From the NCBI RefSeq assembly GCF_037029465.1, contig NZ_JAYMEM010000003.1, positions 62,001-126,000 on the forward strand: DNA of 64,000 nucleotides. Reading direction: 5' to 3'. The notes under the pieces were generated by a model. It saw only the letters and a list, made by a program, of their open reading frames with translations, searched no databases and was not told where the DNA came from. Of this stretch, positions 27,575 through 35,213 are shown in pieces (position 1 is the first letter of the stretch; each line of letters starts with the position of its first letter). Position numbers and translations under genes: made by a program. Source of the DNA: Mesoflavibacter sp037029465 (lineage in GTDB: Bacteria; Bacteroidota; Bacteroidia; Flavobacteriales; Flavobacteriaceae).

Positions 27575-28509
27575 TAATTCTCTTTTAAAATGGCATATCC
27601 AAACCCTGTTTTCCCAAAACTATTACCATTATAAATTAAATATCTTTTTCCTTTGTGAATATAAGTAGTACTATACTCTTGCATTATTGATTCCCAATCT
27701 TCGCTTGGGTGCTTCAATTCTATTTCATTATCTTTTCTTTCCCAATCTATACCATTATTTGATGTAGCATAACCCAGTCTATAACTTTTTTCACTATCAA
27801 TTCTATAATCAACAGAATTCCTGTATGAATAAACCATATGATACATATCATCCTTTTTAAATACACAAGGTTTTCCTATCGCATGAGTAAAATCATCATA
27901 GCCTATACATTCAACATTTTTTCTTTCCCAATTTATTCCATCTTTTGACTCAGCATATCTAATTAAATAAAATGGCTCAGGCCAATCTTTAATATTTTTC
28001 CAACCAGTACATGATACATACCACATTTTCCAAATACCTTTATCTATAATTACGTTAGGTGCTGTATTAAAAAAAGGCTCATGTTTATCTCTATCTAGAA
28101 TAGGACCCAAAGAATATTTTTTAAAATTAACTCCATCTTCGCTTATTGCTAAGCCTATGGAAAGTCTATACGAAACTGTTACTTGAGGATTCCAACCTAT
28201 GTAGTACAAATACTTTTTTCCTTCAAAATTTACTATTGATGATGGCATTATACCATTATCATCAAAAGTACCTTGGTCACCTAAATTTAATATTGGCTTT
28301 GGAGATACATTTAATATTTGCTTCGGATTTTCTGGATTAACATCAATAAAAGTAGGAATACTTCTTCCTTTTGAATCTCTGGTAGAAAAATATATTCTTA
28401 ATACATTATCTGAAACCAAGTCACATACAGGTAAAGCAGCATAACTTTTTATCCAATTTACATTATTCTCTTCAGGGTTAAAAATCAATCCTTTCTTATC
28501 CCATTTCAT
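27574..28509 (-). CDS. Glycosidase-like five-bladed beta-propeller protein (GH43/GH32/GH130-like fold)
   Basis: 311 aa without signal peptide. Repeated blade signatures are visible: LRIYFSTRDSKGRS (about 37-50), GIMPSSIVNFEGKKYLYYIGW (in the 90-112 region), WKMWYVSCTGW (about 160-170), IGLAISEDGVNFKK, IRYAESKDGINWER, LGYATSNNGIDWER. The S-x-D/N-G-I/V-x-W/F pattern is typical of clan GH-J/GH-F and GH130 propellers. No catalytic acid can be assigned safely. Being cytoplasmic and inside a sugar-modification group (DegT, WbqC, acyltransferase) it may process an intermediate rather than degrade polymer. Confidence 0.65.
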   Translation of the reverse strand: MKWDKKGLIFNPEENNVNWIKSYAALPVCDLVSDNVLRIYFSTRDSKGRSIPTFIDVNPENPKQILNVSPKPILNLGDQGTFDDNGIMPSSIVNFEGKKYLYYIGWNPQVTVSYRLSIGLAISEDGVNFKKYSLGPILDRDKHEPFFNTAPNVIIDKGIWKMWYVSCTGWKNIKDWPEPFYLIRYAESKDGINWERKNVECIGYDDFTHAIGKPCVFKKDDMYHMVYSYRNSVDYRIDSEKSYRLGYATSNNGIDWERKDNEIELKHPSEDWESIMQEYSTTYIHKGKRYLIYNGNSFGKTGFGYAILKEN

Positions 28510-28510
28510 A

Positions 28511-29170
28511 TTAATACATTTTATAACTTAATTTACCTTCTAATTTTTTTGCGGGATTACCTACATATACTCTCCATTCGTCTGTTTTTTGTTTTGTAAG
28601 ACTAGCACCCATAGCTAATAATGTACCTTTAGCTAAGTGCGTGTAATCTCTGATAGTTGCATTAACCCCAAAAAAACAATAAGACTCAATAATACAATGT
28701 CCTGACATAACTACATGAGACGTAAAAAAGACATGGTCTTTAATTTCTCCATGATGCCCAATATGGTTTCCACTCCATAAAACAACATTATTACCTATTT
28801 TAGTAAATGGTTGTATTGTGTTGTCTTCAAGTATAAAACAGTTTTCTCCAATTTCGTTATCAAAAACAGTAGCTTTACTACTTATGTAAGAAATGTATTT
28901 ATAACCTTTTGATTTTCCTTCTAAATAAATTTTTTCCCTCAATTGATTCATTTGTTTAGCAGTCATTGGCGCAAACAAATGATATTGATCTGGTGGATAA
29001 ATAGTTTCTATATCTTCAAAAGGCACTACAGGCAACCCTTTAAATTCATTTTTGTCTATATATTCTTTTGAGACTGTAAATGCCACTACTTCATGTTCAC
29101 TATCATTTTCAAGATAATAATGTGCTAGTTCTGCCGTATCTAAAAGGCCAAAAATGATAACTTTTGCCAT
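28511..29170 (-). CDS. NeuD/PglD-like sugar O- or N-acyltransferase
   Basis: 219 aa. The N-terminal Rossmann-like part KVIIFGLLDTAELAHYYL (3-20) binds the sugar nucleotide in the NeuD/PglD family. Hexapeptide repeats run from about 113 to 200 (IGENCFILEDNTIQPFTKIG, NVVLWSGNHIGHHGEI, HVVMSGHCIIE), ending VYVGNPAKKLEGK. HxGHHGE supplies the His expected to act as base. With the DegT aminotransferase two genes upstream it would acylate an amino sugar. It is part of a coupled group (1-2 bp gaps). Confidence 0.85.
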   Translation of the reverse strand: MAKVIIFGLLDTAELAHYYLENDSEHEVVAFTVSKEYIDKNEFKGLPVVPFEDIETIYPPDQYHLFAPMTAKQMNQLREKIYLEGKSKGYKYISYISSKATVFDNEIGENCFILEDNTIQPFTKIGNNVVLWSGNHIGHHGEIKDHVFFTSHVVMSGHCIIESYCFFGVNATIRDYTHLAKGTLLAMGASLTKQKTDEWRVYVGNPAKKLEGKLSYKMY

Positions 29171-29171
29171 A

Positions 29172-29876
29172 TTATATTAATTTATAGTTTTCTATTAGTT
29201 TTATCGTTTCTTCTTTAGAATTAAACATCAAAACATCTATTATTGATAACCCTTTAACATGTTGGTTTTCAAATTGCTTATATGATGTTAATTCATTTTT
29301 TATAAATTTTAAAGTCACTCCTTGCTTTAAAAAATAATCTTTGTTGTATAATTCAAGACCACCGATGGGATTTATATAAAAATCTCCACCTCTGTCTTTA
29401 GTAATATTTATAAGTCTATCAGCTTTATTTTGTCCTTTTGTATCATTGCAACTAATTGAACTTTTTTCAAAAGTTTTGTTTAGTCCTAAATATTCTGAAA
29501 CACCTACAACACTATTGATTGCTAAATCTGCGATTGTTTTATTAGTTTCTTTACTTAAAATTTCATCCACTAGAAAATATACATTATCAAAATAAGGAGC
29601 TTTTTTATAATTATGCTTTAACGTTTTTAATAATTGGTTTTTAGTTTCAACTTTATTTAAAAGTAAAACCTCATTTATTAGTTTGTTTTGTGAGGCTTTA
29701 GATAAAGCAATGGTAAACATATACTCTTCTCCATTAACTAAGAGTTTATTTCTATTAATCCAACCTCGTTTTATAAAGTTTACATCATCATAAAAAACAA
29801 ATACATCAACTGCTTTTATTAATTGAAAATAACCGAGGTAAGGAAATATATATGGCTGCATAATTCCTATCTTCAT
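29172..29876 (-). CDS. WbqC family protein
   Basis: 234 aa. KIGIMQPYIFPYLGYFQLIK (2-21), FVFYDDVNFIKRGWINRNK (about 26-44) and the C-terminal IIDVLMFNSKEE are the hallmarks of WbqC-like proteins. These occur in O-antigen and capsule loci next to aminotransferases and are thought to take part in amino-sugar acylation or N-acyl group synthesis; the exact reaction is not settled. The stop overlaps nothing; the start overlaps the DegT stop by 4 bp, so translation is coupled. Confidence 0.88.
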   Translation of the reverse strand: MKIGIMQPYIFPYLGYFQLIKAVDVFVFYDDVNFIKRGWINRNKLLVNGEEYMFTIALSKASQNKLINEVLLLNKVETKNQLLKTLKHNYKKAPYFDNVYFLVDEILSKETNKTIADLAINSVVGVSEYLGLNKTFEKSSISCNDTKGQNKADRLINITKDRGGDFYINPIGGLELYNKDYFLKQGVTLKFIKNELTSYKQFENQHVKGLSIIDVLMFNSKEETIKLIENYKLI

Positions 29877-30946
29877 AGACTACTTTTTATAATATTAGCA
29901 ATTAGTATTTGAATATTTTCATCAACTCTATAATATAAAGGCAAACATAAAATTCTTTTGGATATAGCTTCCGACAATGGCAAACTTGAATGAATAATGT
30001 AAGGCAAAGTGTTTAAACTAGGGTAAAAGTAACGTCTTGGATATATTTCTTTTTTATTTAATGCAGCTACAACTTTTAATAATTGAGCTTCTTCTTCAAA
30101 AAGAATAGGGTAATAACTAAAATTCCATTCTGTTTCTGGTCTTATTGTTATTGTTTTAACATTTATTGTTTCCAAGAGAGAATTGTAAACTTCAATTGCA
30201 TTTTTTCGTGAAGCAATTATTTGTTCCATATAAGGCAACACAGATAAGCCTAGTGCAGCTTGTAACTCACTCATTTTACCATTAATGCCTATTCCTTGAA
30301 AATCTTCTTTTCCTTTATGACCAAAATTATGGTGATAAAATAGGCTATTAAGCAAATGTGCATCATTACAAAACAAAGCACCTCCTTCTCCTGTATGAAA
30401 TAATTTAGTGGAGTGAAAACTACATGTACTTACATCTCCGTAATTAAAAATAGATTGTTCTTTATAGGTCACTCCAAAGCAGTGTGCTGCGTCATAAATT
30501 ACTTTTAAATTATATTTTTTAGCAATAATTTCAATTTCGTCAATAGCGCAAGGGTTACCAAAAACATGTGTAGCTAATATGGCTGTTGTTTTTGGTGTTA
30601 TCGCTGCTTCAATTTTGGTCTCGTCTATAGTTAAATACTCAGGATGTATATCTACAAACACAGGTGTACAACCTTCCCAAACAATACTACTGGTCGTAGC
30701 CACATAACTAAATGGTGTAGTTATAATTTCACCTTCTAAATTTAGAGCTTTAATAGCTATTTGTAACGGTAAAGTACCGTTTGTCATAGCTATCATTTGA
30801 TTAACTCCTAGATAAGATTTAAGTTGACCTTCTAGTTCTTTAACCAAAACACCTCGGTTAGTCATCCATCCTGTATCCCAAGCTCGTTTTAAAATAGCTT
30901 GATACTCTTCTTGTGGCGGTAAAAATGTTTTGGTAACGTTAATCAT
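29873..30946 (-). CDS. DegT/DnrJ/EryC1/StrS aminotransferase
   Basis: 357-aa PLP enzyme that converts a keto nucleotide sugar to an amino sugar. TNGTLPLQIAIKAL (55-68) binds the PLP phosphate, YDAAHCFGV (151-159) holds the Asp contacting the ring N, and CSFHSTKLFHTGEGGALF (175-192) contains the Schiff-base Lys181. GINGKMSELQAALGL is the usual dimer motif. No sugar 4,6-dehydratase or ketoisomerase is found in the window, so its keto-sugar substrate must come from elsewhere. Likely works with the WbqC and NeuD-like neighbours to give an N-acylated amino sugar. Confidence 0.92.
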   Translation of the reverse strand: MINVTKTFLPPQEEYQAILKRAWDTGWMTNRGVLVKELEGQLKSYLGVNQMIAMTNGTLPLQIAIKALNLEGEIITTPFSYVATTSSIVWEGCTPVFVDIHPEYLTIDETKIEAAITPKTTAILATHVFGNPCAIDEIEIIAKKYNLKVIYDAAHCFGVTYKEQSIFNYGDVSTCSFHSTKLFHTGEGGALFCNDAHLLNSLFYHHNFGHKGKEDFQGIGINGKMSELQAALGLSVLPYMEQIIASRKNAIEVYNSLLETINVKTITIRPETEWNFSYYPILFEEEAQLLKVVAALNKKEIYPRRYFYPSLNTLPYIIHSSLPLSEAISKRILCLPLYYRVDENIQILIANIIKSSL

Positions 30947-31614
30947 TAAAAGAGTTTATTTGATTTGTTTGCATGAATACTATAATTATCAGGAACTTGA
31001 ATATTAAAAAACGCACCAAGCTTTTTCCACTTATTTACATCCTCAAGCTGACCAACAAATAATGAATTAGGATTATAAAAATTAAAAAAATCGATTACTT
31101 CCTTATTTCTCAAATTATAAATAGCCTTATAATGCTCTCTATGTGTATTATTTATTTCAAGCAAATTATCTATTTCTTTTATTGATTTATAATAATTTTT
31201 ATCAGAAAATGAATTATAATATTCTTCTTCTCGTTTGTAAATTTTAGAATGTCTAAAAGTATTCCCTAATGTCTTTCCTTTTGAATGATTAATCATAGAG
31301 TCAAACCATTTATCTGAATCTCTTGTAAACAATATAAATTTAGCATCTGAAAATTTGTGATATAAAATTTTATAAAAATCTTCTTCCCACCAAGGGTTAT
31401 CTTCAAAAACTTGATTATTTTTAAAATCTTTGGATAAAAAAATACTATCTAAATCACCTAAAAAACGTTTTGTCGACCATTCAACACTTCTCTTAGAATC
31501 ATACCCTGCCACTTTATATCCAAAATCTTTAAAAAAATGTCCAACTGAAGTTGTTCCAGTTCTCTGAAACGAAATACAAAATATTTTTGGCTTATTTTTA
31601 TTTAAAAACATCAT
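30946..31614 (-). CDS. P-loop sulfotransferase-like protein (5 of 5)
   Basis: 222 aa. IFCISFQRTGTTSVGHFFKD (11-30) is the PAPS-binding loop in RTGTTS form, with FGYKVAGYD following. KFILFTRDSDKWFDSMINHS (about 92-111) fits the 3'-phosphate segment. It is closest in layout to the protein at 10276 (both read G-T-T/S-S then a GY turn after the helix). Start of the DegT gene overlaps its stop by one base; two bases separate it from wzt. Sulfate acceptor unknown. Confidence 0.8.
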   Translation of the reverse strand: MMFLNKNKPKIFCISFQRTGTTSVGHFFKDFGYKVAGYDSKRSVEWSTKRFLGDLDSIFLSKDFKNNQVFEDNPWWEEDFYKILYHKFSDAKFILFTRDSDKWFDSMINHSKGKTLGNTFRHSKIYKREEEYYNSFSDKNYYKSIKEIDNLLEINNTHREHYKAIYNLRNKEVIDFFNFYNPNSLFVGQLEDVNKWKKLGAFFNIQVPDNYSIHANKSNKLF

Positions 31615-31616
31615 AA

Positions 31617-32843
31617 TTAATTACTTGTATAATTTGCGCTTAACAAAAAAGGTGGCCAAGTCTCTTGCTCATGTATAACTTGAAAATCTAAAATTCCATT
31701 AATGCGTAAATAAGGCTCTTTAGATTTCATATTATTGACAGAAATATTTAGAGAATACAACCCTTTTGATAACTGCAAGTTTCTATGATTAACCGTAAAG
31801 CTTAATCTGTCTTCATTAAAATCAATAACTGAATCTGAACCATTTTGTTCTATTAACGCTACAGGACGTTGCTCTTTATCAAAAATAGTTATAGCAAATT
31901 GAGGTTTTTCCTTTAATTTATTATTCTTAAAGTTAAGCATTAAGATTAAATCGTCATTCCAATACCTTTGATATAAACCTTCTTTTTGTTCTGTATTTAA
32001 CATAGTAATATCCTCTAGCATAATACTGCCATCATCAAAAACTATATTATTTCCACTATTTGAAAACCTAGTATAATATAAATCAATAGCCTTCCCTACA
32101 TTTTCACCTTGAAACTTAGATTGACCTTTGTCCATTAGGATAACTTGGTTACACATTCGAGATATCATAGGCATACTATGGGAGACAAAAATCACTGCCG
32201 TATTTGGCAAAATACGATCAATAGTCTTAAAACATTTTAAAACAAACCCTAAATCACCAACTGCCAACACCTCATCAATAATCAACACATCAGGTTCCAT
32301 TTGTGCGGCTACTGCAAAGCCTAAGCGCACTTTCATCCCGCTACTATAATGCTGTACGGGCATATCTATAAACTCTTCCAACTCGGCAAAAGCAATAATA
32401 GCGTCTAGCTTTTGGTCAATCTCCTGTCGGGTAAATCCTAAAATAGCTCCATTATTATAAATATTTTCTCTACCAGATAATATTGGGTTAAATCCTGCGC
32501 CTAGTTCTATCAATGCACCTACTCTACCTTTAATAGTTACTTTACCCGCATCTGGATTAATTAATCCATTTAGTATTTTTAGTAAGGTAGATTTACCTGC
32601 ACCGTTATGACCTATTAAGCCCAAACACTCACCACGTCGTAACTCAAAATTAATATCCTTAACTGCCCAAAACTCTTTAGGTCGTAACGCACGCTCATTA
32701 GTGCTACCACCAATACCAGTCATTAAATCTTTAACACCATACCATAGGCTAGTCTTTAGGTCTTTACAAAACTTTTTGCTTAAGCCTTCTACCTTTACTA
32801 AAACCTCATTATCGGTTTGTATGTTTTGTTCTGGGTTCATCAA
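31617..32843 (-). CDS. wzt: Polysaccharide ABC exporter ATPase with C-terminal glycan-binding-type domain (Wzt)
   Basis: 408 aa. ATPase part 1-255: Walker A GHNGAGKS (78-85), signature YSSGMKVRLG (166-175), Walker B DVLIIDEVLAVGD (185-197), H-loop VSHSMP (220-225). The signature reads SSGM rather than SGGQ, as in the polysaccharide/teichoate exporter subfamily. Residues 260-408 form a beta-rich extension like the Wzt C-terminal domain, which recognises the capped glycan in ABC-exported O antigens. Start region MMNPEQNIQT is variable; Met2 is equally possible. Pairs with the permease 108 bp upstream. Confidence 0.93.
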   Translation of the reverse strand: MMNPEQNIQTDNEVLVKVEGLSKKFCKDLKTSLWYGVKDLMTGIGGSTNERALRPKEFWAVKDINFELRRGECLGLIGHNGAGKSTLLKILNGLINPDAGKVTIKGRVGALIELGAGFNPILSGRENIYNNGAILGFTRQEIDQKLDAIIAFAELEEFIDMPVQHYSSGMKVRLGFAVAAQMEPDVLIIDEVLAVGDLGFVLKCFKTIDRILPNTAVIFVSHSMPMISRMCNQVILMDKGQSKFQGENVGKAIDLYYTRFSNSGNNIVFDDGSIMLEDITMLNTEQKEGLYQRYWNDDLILMLNFKNNKLKEKPQFAITIFDKEQRPVALIEQNGSDSVIDFNEDRLSFTVNHRNLQLSKGLYSLNISVNNMKSKEPYLRINGILDFQVIHEQETWPPFLLSANYTSN

Positions 32844-32951
32844 CCTTTTTTATCTTTTATTTTTTTAAGTTTCCTTAGTCATTTCGAGCAAAGCGAGAAA
32901 TCACACACACTACTAATTACTCATTACTCATTATTCACTACTCATTACTAA
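32844..32951 (-). repeat. Heptad array abutting the wzm stop, followed by a GTCATTTCGAG module
   Basis: On the minus strand, right after the TAG stop of the permease gene (32954-32952), come TTAGTAA, TGAGTAG, TGAATAA, TGAGTAA, TGAGTAA, TTAGTAG (to about 32910), then TGTGTG and the palindromic module (32878-32908 on the plus strand: GTCATTTCGAGCAAAGCGAG followed by AAATCACAC). Stops occur in all frames of the sense strand. Confidence 0.75.
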
Positions 32952-33794
32952 CTACGCACTCAATCGCTCCACAATAATCGGTATAGATAATCTATATATA
33001 GCCAAACCAATTAACAACAACGGGAGACAACAAGCAATTACAATTAAAAATTGGTAACCATAGTCTGACACATGTCCTACTACAAAATCTCTAGTGGTTA
33101 ATATAATGGGCGTTAAAGGGTTATACATCATTAAGGTTTTTAGCAAACCATCTTCTTTTGGTAAAGCAAATACCACTGGGGTAACATACATTAAAAACTG
33201 CAAGCCAAACGTAATAATCCTATTAATATCGGTATAAAGCAAGCCTATAGGTGTAATAAACAACCCTATAGTAGTACCAACCAATACTGCACCAATCACT
33301 GCAACAGGAACTAGCAATAAAGTCCAACTAAAGCCAACACCATAAAACAACACAAAAACAAGTAGTAATAACAGTTTTATAGACGTATTAAATAAAAGCT
33401 TGTAAATACCTGAGATTATCAAGGCTTCTTTTGGAAAATTAATTTTGGTTAAAATACCACGAGCACTATTAGTACTCTGCATAGGCGATTTGATAGACTC
33501 GGTAACAATAGACCAAATCAACGTACCAGAAAAAGCAAACAACGGATAAGGCATACCCGTATCGGTTAGTCTAACTGTACCACTGTTGTTAAGTACAACC
33601 CAAACTAAAGCAGTCGCTAAAGGGGTAAAAAACGCCCAAAACACACCTAAGTAAGACTGACGGTATTGGGCTTTAATATCGCGTTCTGCCAATTGTCTTG
33701 ACAAAAAACGTGATGTATAAATATCTTTTAAACTCGCAGAAAACAGCTTAAAAAGACTTAGGGTATTGTTTTTTTGATAAACTTTGGTTTCCAA
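32952..33794 (-). CDS. wzm: Polysaccharide ABC exporter permease (Wzm, ABC-2 type)
   Basis: 280 aa. The N-terminal amphipathic region KDIYTSRFLSRQLAERDIK (18-36) precedes KAQYRQSYLGVFWAFFTP, the typical ABC-2 entry to the first membrane helix. About six membrane segments follow, with PYPLFAFSGTLIW after the first pair and YNPLTPIILTTRDF before the last. Forms the membrane channel with Wzt and exports lipid-linked glycan across the inner membrane. First of the tightly packed block; 183 bp of non-coding DNA lie upstream. Confidence 0.93.
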   Translation of the reverse strand: METKVYQKNNTLSLFKLFSASLKDIYTSRFLSRQLAERDIKAQYRQSYLGVFWAFFTPLATALVWVVLNNSGTVRLTDTGMPYPLFAFSGTLIWSIVTESIKSPMQSTNSARGILTKINFPKEALIISGIYKLLFNTSIKLLLLLVFVLFYGVGFSWTLLLVPVAVIGAVLVGTTIGLFITPIGLLYTDINRIITFGLQFLMYVTPVVFALPKEDGLLKTLMMYNPLTPIILTTRDFVVGHVSDYGYQFLIVIACCLPLLLIGLAIYRLSIPIIVERLSA

Positions 33795-33859
33795 AGGATA
33801 CTCTATTTTTTGTTAATTGTAAGCCAACCAATAACTAAAGTAGGCTAACCTTACAAACA

Positions 33860-33892
33860 CAAATAAACGATTTTTTTGGTGTTTTAACGCAA
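33860..33892 (-). promoter_or_regulatory. Possible promoter for wzm and the downstream glycan operon
   Basis: On the minus strand TTG (33892-33890) and TTTATTTG (33867-33860) are separated by 22 bp, close to the flavobacterial TTG/TAnnTTTG pattern but with a mismatch at position 2 of the -7 box. Located 66 bp upstream of the wzm start. The rest of the 33795-33977 gap shows no other feature. Confidence 0.3.
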
Positions 33893-33977
33893 AAATCTAA
33901 CGTTTTATAGAGAAAAATCTTAAAAAAGTAAAGGGAAGATGATTAGAGAGATATCTCTTTTAGAAAAACAGATGGTC

Positions 33978-34205
33978 TTAGGCGGATTTTGAAGTAGATG
34001 CCTCATTAATATTATTAACCATGTTAAACACCTCTTCATAAGGTAAATCCATATAGTCACAGAACTCTTTGATGGTTACTGGCTGATAACTTTTTTTCTT
34101 ATGACTATCTTTAATAGCTCTAATGATAGTTCTTGCATGAGAAATGCTTTTACCTAAAACTATGGATGCTTGTTTAGTATCTATGCATATTGTATGTAGC
34201 TTCAT
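33978..34205 (-). CDS. Small helix-turn-helix-like protein of unknown function
   Basis: 75 aa, MKLHTICIDTKQASIVLGKS at the start. The segment DTKQASIVLGKSISHARTII (9-28) resembles the first helices of an excisionase/MerR-type HTH and is followed by VTIKEFCDYMDLPYEEV (43-59), another helix-turn-helix-like stretch. No cysteine cluster or signal peptide. I do not recognise a named family. Position between repeat-rich DNA and the exporter genes would suit a small regulator of the locus, but that is only inference. A 33-codon frame precedes and overlaps it. Confidence 0.6.
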   Translation of the reverse strand: MKLHTICIDTKQASIVLGKSISHARTIIRAIKDSHKKKSYQPVTIKEFCDYMDLPYEEVFNMVNNINEASTSKSA

Positions 34206-34275
34206 TTAACTGTTTTTTTAATTCTCTGTGTCGTTCAAATTGAACTTGTCGGTTACTCCTGCCTTGGTAATTCAT
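34174..34275 (-). CDS. Possible 33-aa basic peptide overlapping the HTH-like gene
   Basis: ATG at 34275 opens MNYQGRSNRQVQFERHRELK and runs 33 codons to TAA at 34174, overlapping the start of the 75-aa gene by 32 bp in another frame. Composition (Arg, Gln, Lys, Glu, no hydrophobic runs) looks coding-like and helical. It could be a leader that couples translation of the HTH-like gene or a chance frame. No ribosome-binding site can be used to decide. Confidence 0.3.
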   Translation of the reverse strand: MNYQGRSNRQVQFERHRELKKQLNEATYNMHRY

Positions 34276-34500
34276 TTTTTTAATTTTTAGCTTAATGTTT
34301 ATATTAGTTTAGGATGCTAATTTACATTGTTTTATCACTGGGTTATTGTTTTTTAAACAACTGTTTTCCACATAATTATCAACAATTGTGTAAAAAAACC
34401 GATTTATCCCTCATTACCACTAGGCTGAGTTATGCTATTGAAAAATCAAAAAAATTTTACTTGAACAAGTTGACATAGGAATCATCACTTTAATCGATGA

Positions 34501-34550
34501 AGTGAGTAGTGAGTAGTGAGTAGTGAGTAGTGAGTAGTGAGTAGTGAGTA
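34501..34550 (+). repeat. Perfect heptamer tandem array, unit AGTGAGT, 7.1 copies
   Basis: Fifty bases made of seven exact AGTGAGT copies plus one base. The unit contains TGA on the plus strand. Unlike several other arrays it does not touch a stop codon and its stop-bearing strand is opposite to the flanking minus-strand genes. Confidence 0.95.
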
Positions 34551-34585
34551 AAATAATCTAGTAATTTAAATGTAAGTTATTAGTG

Positions 34586-34667
34586 AAACTGCTGCGCGTT
34601 TTGAGACAAACTCTCCGTCTTTACTTTGTTAAGCCACCTCTCTTTAGCTTAAGAGAGGAGCTGGTTA
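34586..34667 (+). repeat. Left copy of 82-nt hairpin repeat flanking the DUF559 gene
   Basis: Starts AAACTGCTGCGCGTTTTGAG and contains ACTCTCCGTC, then the stem CCTCTCTT TAGCTT AAGAGAGG (34637-34658), ending AGCTGGTTA. The same sequence with about 85% visible identity recurs at 35084-35165 in the same orientation, 21 bp beyond the other side of the gene plus its spacer. Such pairs can mark the ends of a mobile cassette or serve as transcription terminators. Confidence 0.85.
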
Positions 34668-34687
34668 TGGAGATTATTTAATTTATT

Positions 34688-35068
34688 TTAAGAAATATAT
34701 TCTTCTAAACTTCTAAAAACAGAAGTCAAGTTATCAAAAACCATTTTATTCTCAAACCTAATCACAGTATATCCCAAGCTATTCAAGTAATTAGTCCTAA
34801 GTTGATCCTTTTCTGCTTGCACAGCATTATTATGCACCTCACCATCTAATTCTATAATTAGCTTAAGTTTTGCACAATAAAAATCAACAATATAATAGCC
34901 TATACTATGCTGTCTATTAAACCTTAAATCATGAAATTGTTTTGCTTTTAAATGAGACCATAAAAAAGCTTCAGCGGGTGTTAAGCTTTGTCTTAATTCA
35001 GCTCTAAGACCTTTAAGTTCTGTTTTACTATGTATTCGTTTTCTATACATTAAATTAAAAATAGACAA
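34688..35068 (-). CDS. DUF559 endonuclease-domain protein (Vsr-like fold)
   Basis: 126 aa. RAELRQSLTPAEAFLWSHLK (24-43), RFNRQHSIGYYIVDFYCAKL (53-72), LIIELDGEVH (75-84) and GYTVIRFENKMVF (103-115) are the DUF559 motifs. The FRRQ...VDF...EIDG and RF segments correspond to the PD-(D/E)XK-type core of very-short-patch-repair-like nucleases, with Asp68 and Glu78/Asp80 as likely metal ligands. Cellular role of solitary DUF559 proteins is not established. It is framed by a pair of hairpin-containing direct repeats and interrupts the polysaccharide locus between wzc and the exporter genes. Confidence 0.85.
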   Translation of the reverse strand: MSIFNLMYRKRIHSKTELKGLRAELRQSLTPAEAFLWSHLKAKQFHDLRFNRQHSIGYYIVDFYCAKLKLIIELDGEVHNNAVQAEKDQLRTNYLNSLGYTVIRFENKMVFDNLTSVFRSLEEYIS

Positions 35069-35083
35069 TAATTTTGATTATTA

Positions 35084-35165
35084 AAACTGCTTCGCGTTTT
35101 ACGTCAAACTCTCCGTCATAACTACGTTATGCCACCTCTCTTTAGCTAAAGAGAGGAGCTGGTTT
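35084..35165 (+). repeat. Right copy of 82-nt hairpin repeat flanking the DUF559 gene
   Basis: Starts AAACTGCTTCGCGTTTTACG and contains the perfect 22-bp palindrome CCTCTCTTTAG/CTAAAGAGAGG at 35135-35156 and the ending GAGCTGGTTTA. Directly repeated copy of 34586-34667. A related palindrome follows at 35192-35213. Confidence 0.85.
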
Positions 35166-35191
35166 AGATAGTTTTTTTCACCTTTCCAGCT

Positions 35192-35213
35192 CTCCTCTTT
35201 AGATAAAGAGGAG
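35192..35213. repeat. 22-nt palindrome related to the DUF559-flanking hairpins
   Basis: CTCCTCTTTA GA TAAAGAGGAG, a perfect 10-bp stem with a 2-nt centre, shares the CCTCTTTA/TAAAGAGG core with the two flanking repeats. A further small inverted repeat AATGTTC...GAACATT follows at about 35223-35241. Confidence 0.7.

Larger units (their letters stand above)
34276..34687. other. Intergenic stretch with AT-rich DNA, a heptamer array and a hairpin repeat
   Basis: No gene seen in about 410 bp (34206-34275 holds only the possible 33-aa frame). 34276-34440 is AT-rich without a recognised signal. The (AGTGAGT)7 array sits at 34501-34550, a short octad-like tract follows to about 34580, and an 82-nt hairpin repeat at 34586-34667 flanks the DUF559 gene. 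Confidence 0.6.
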
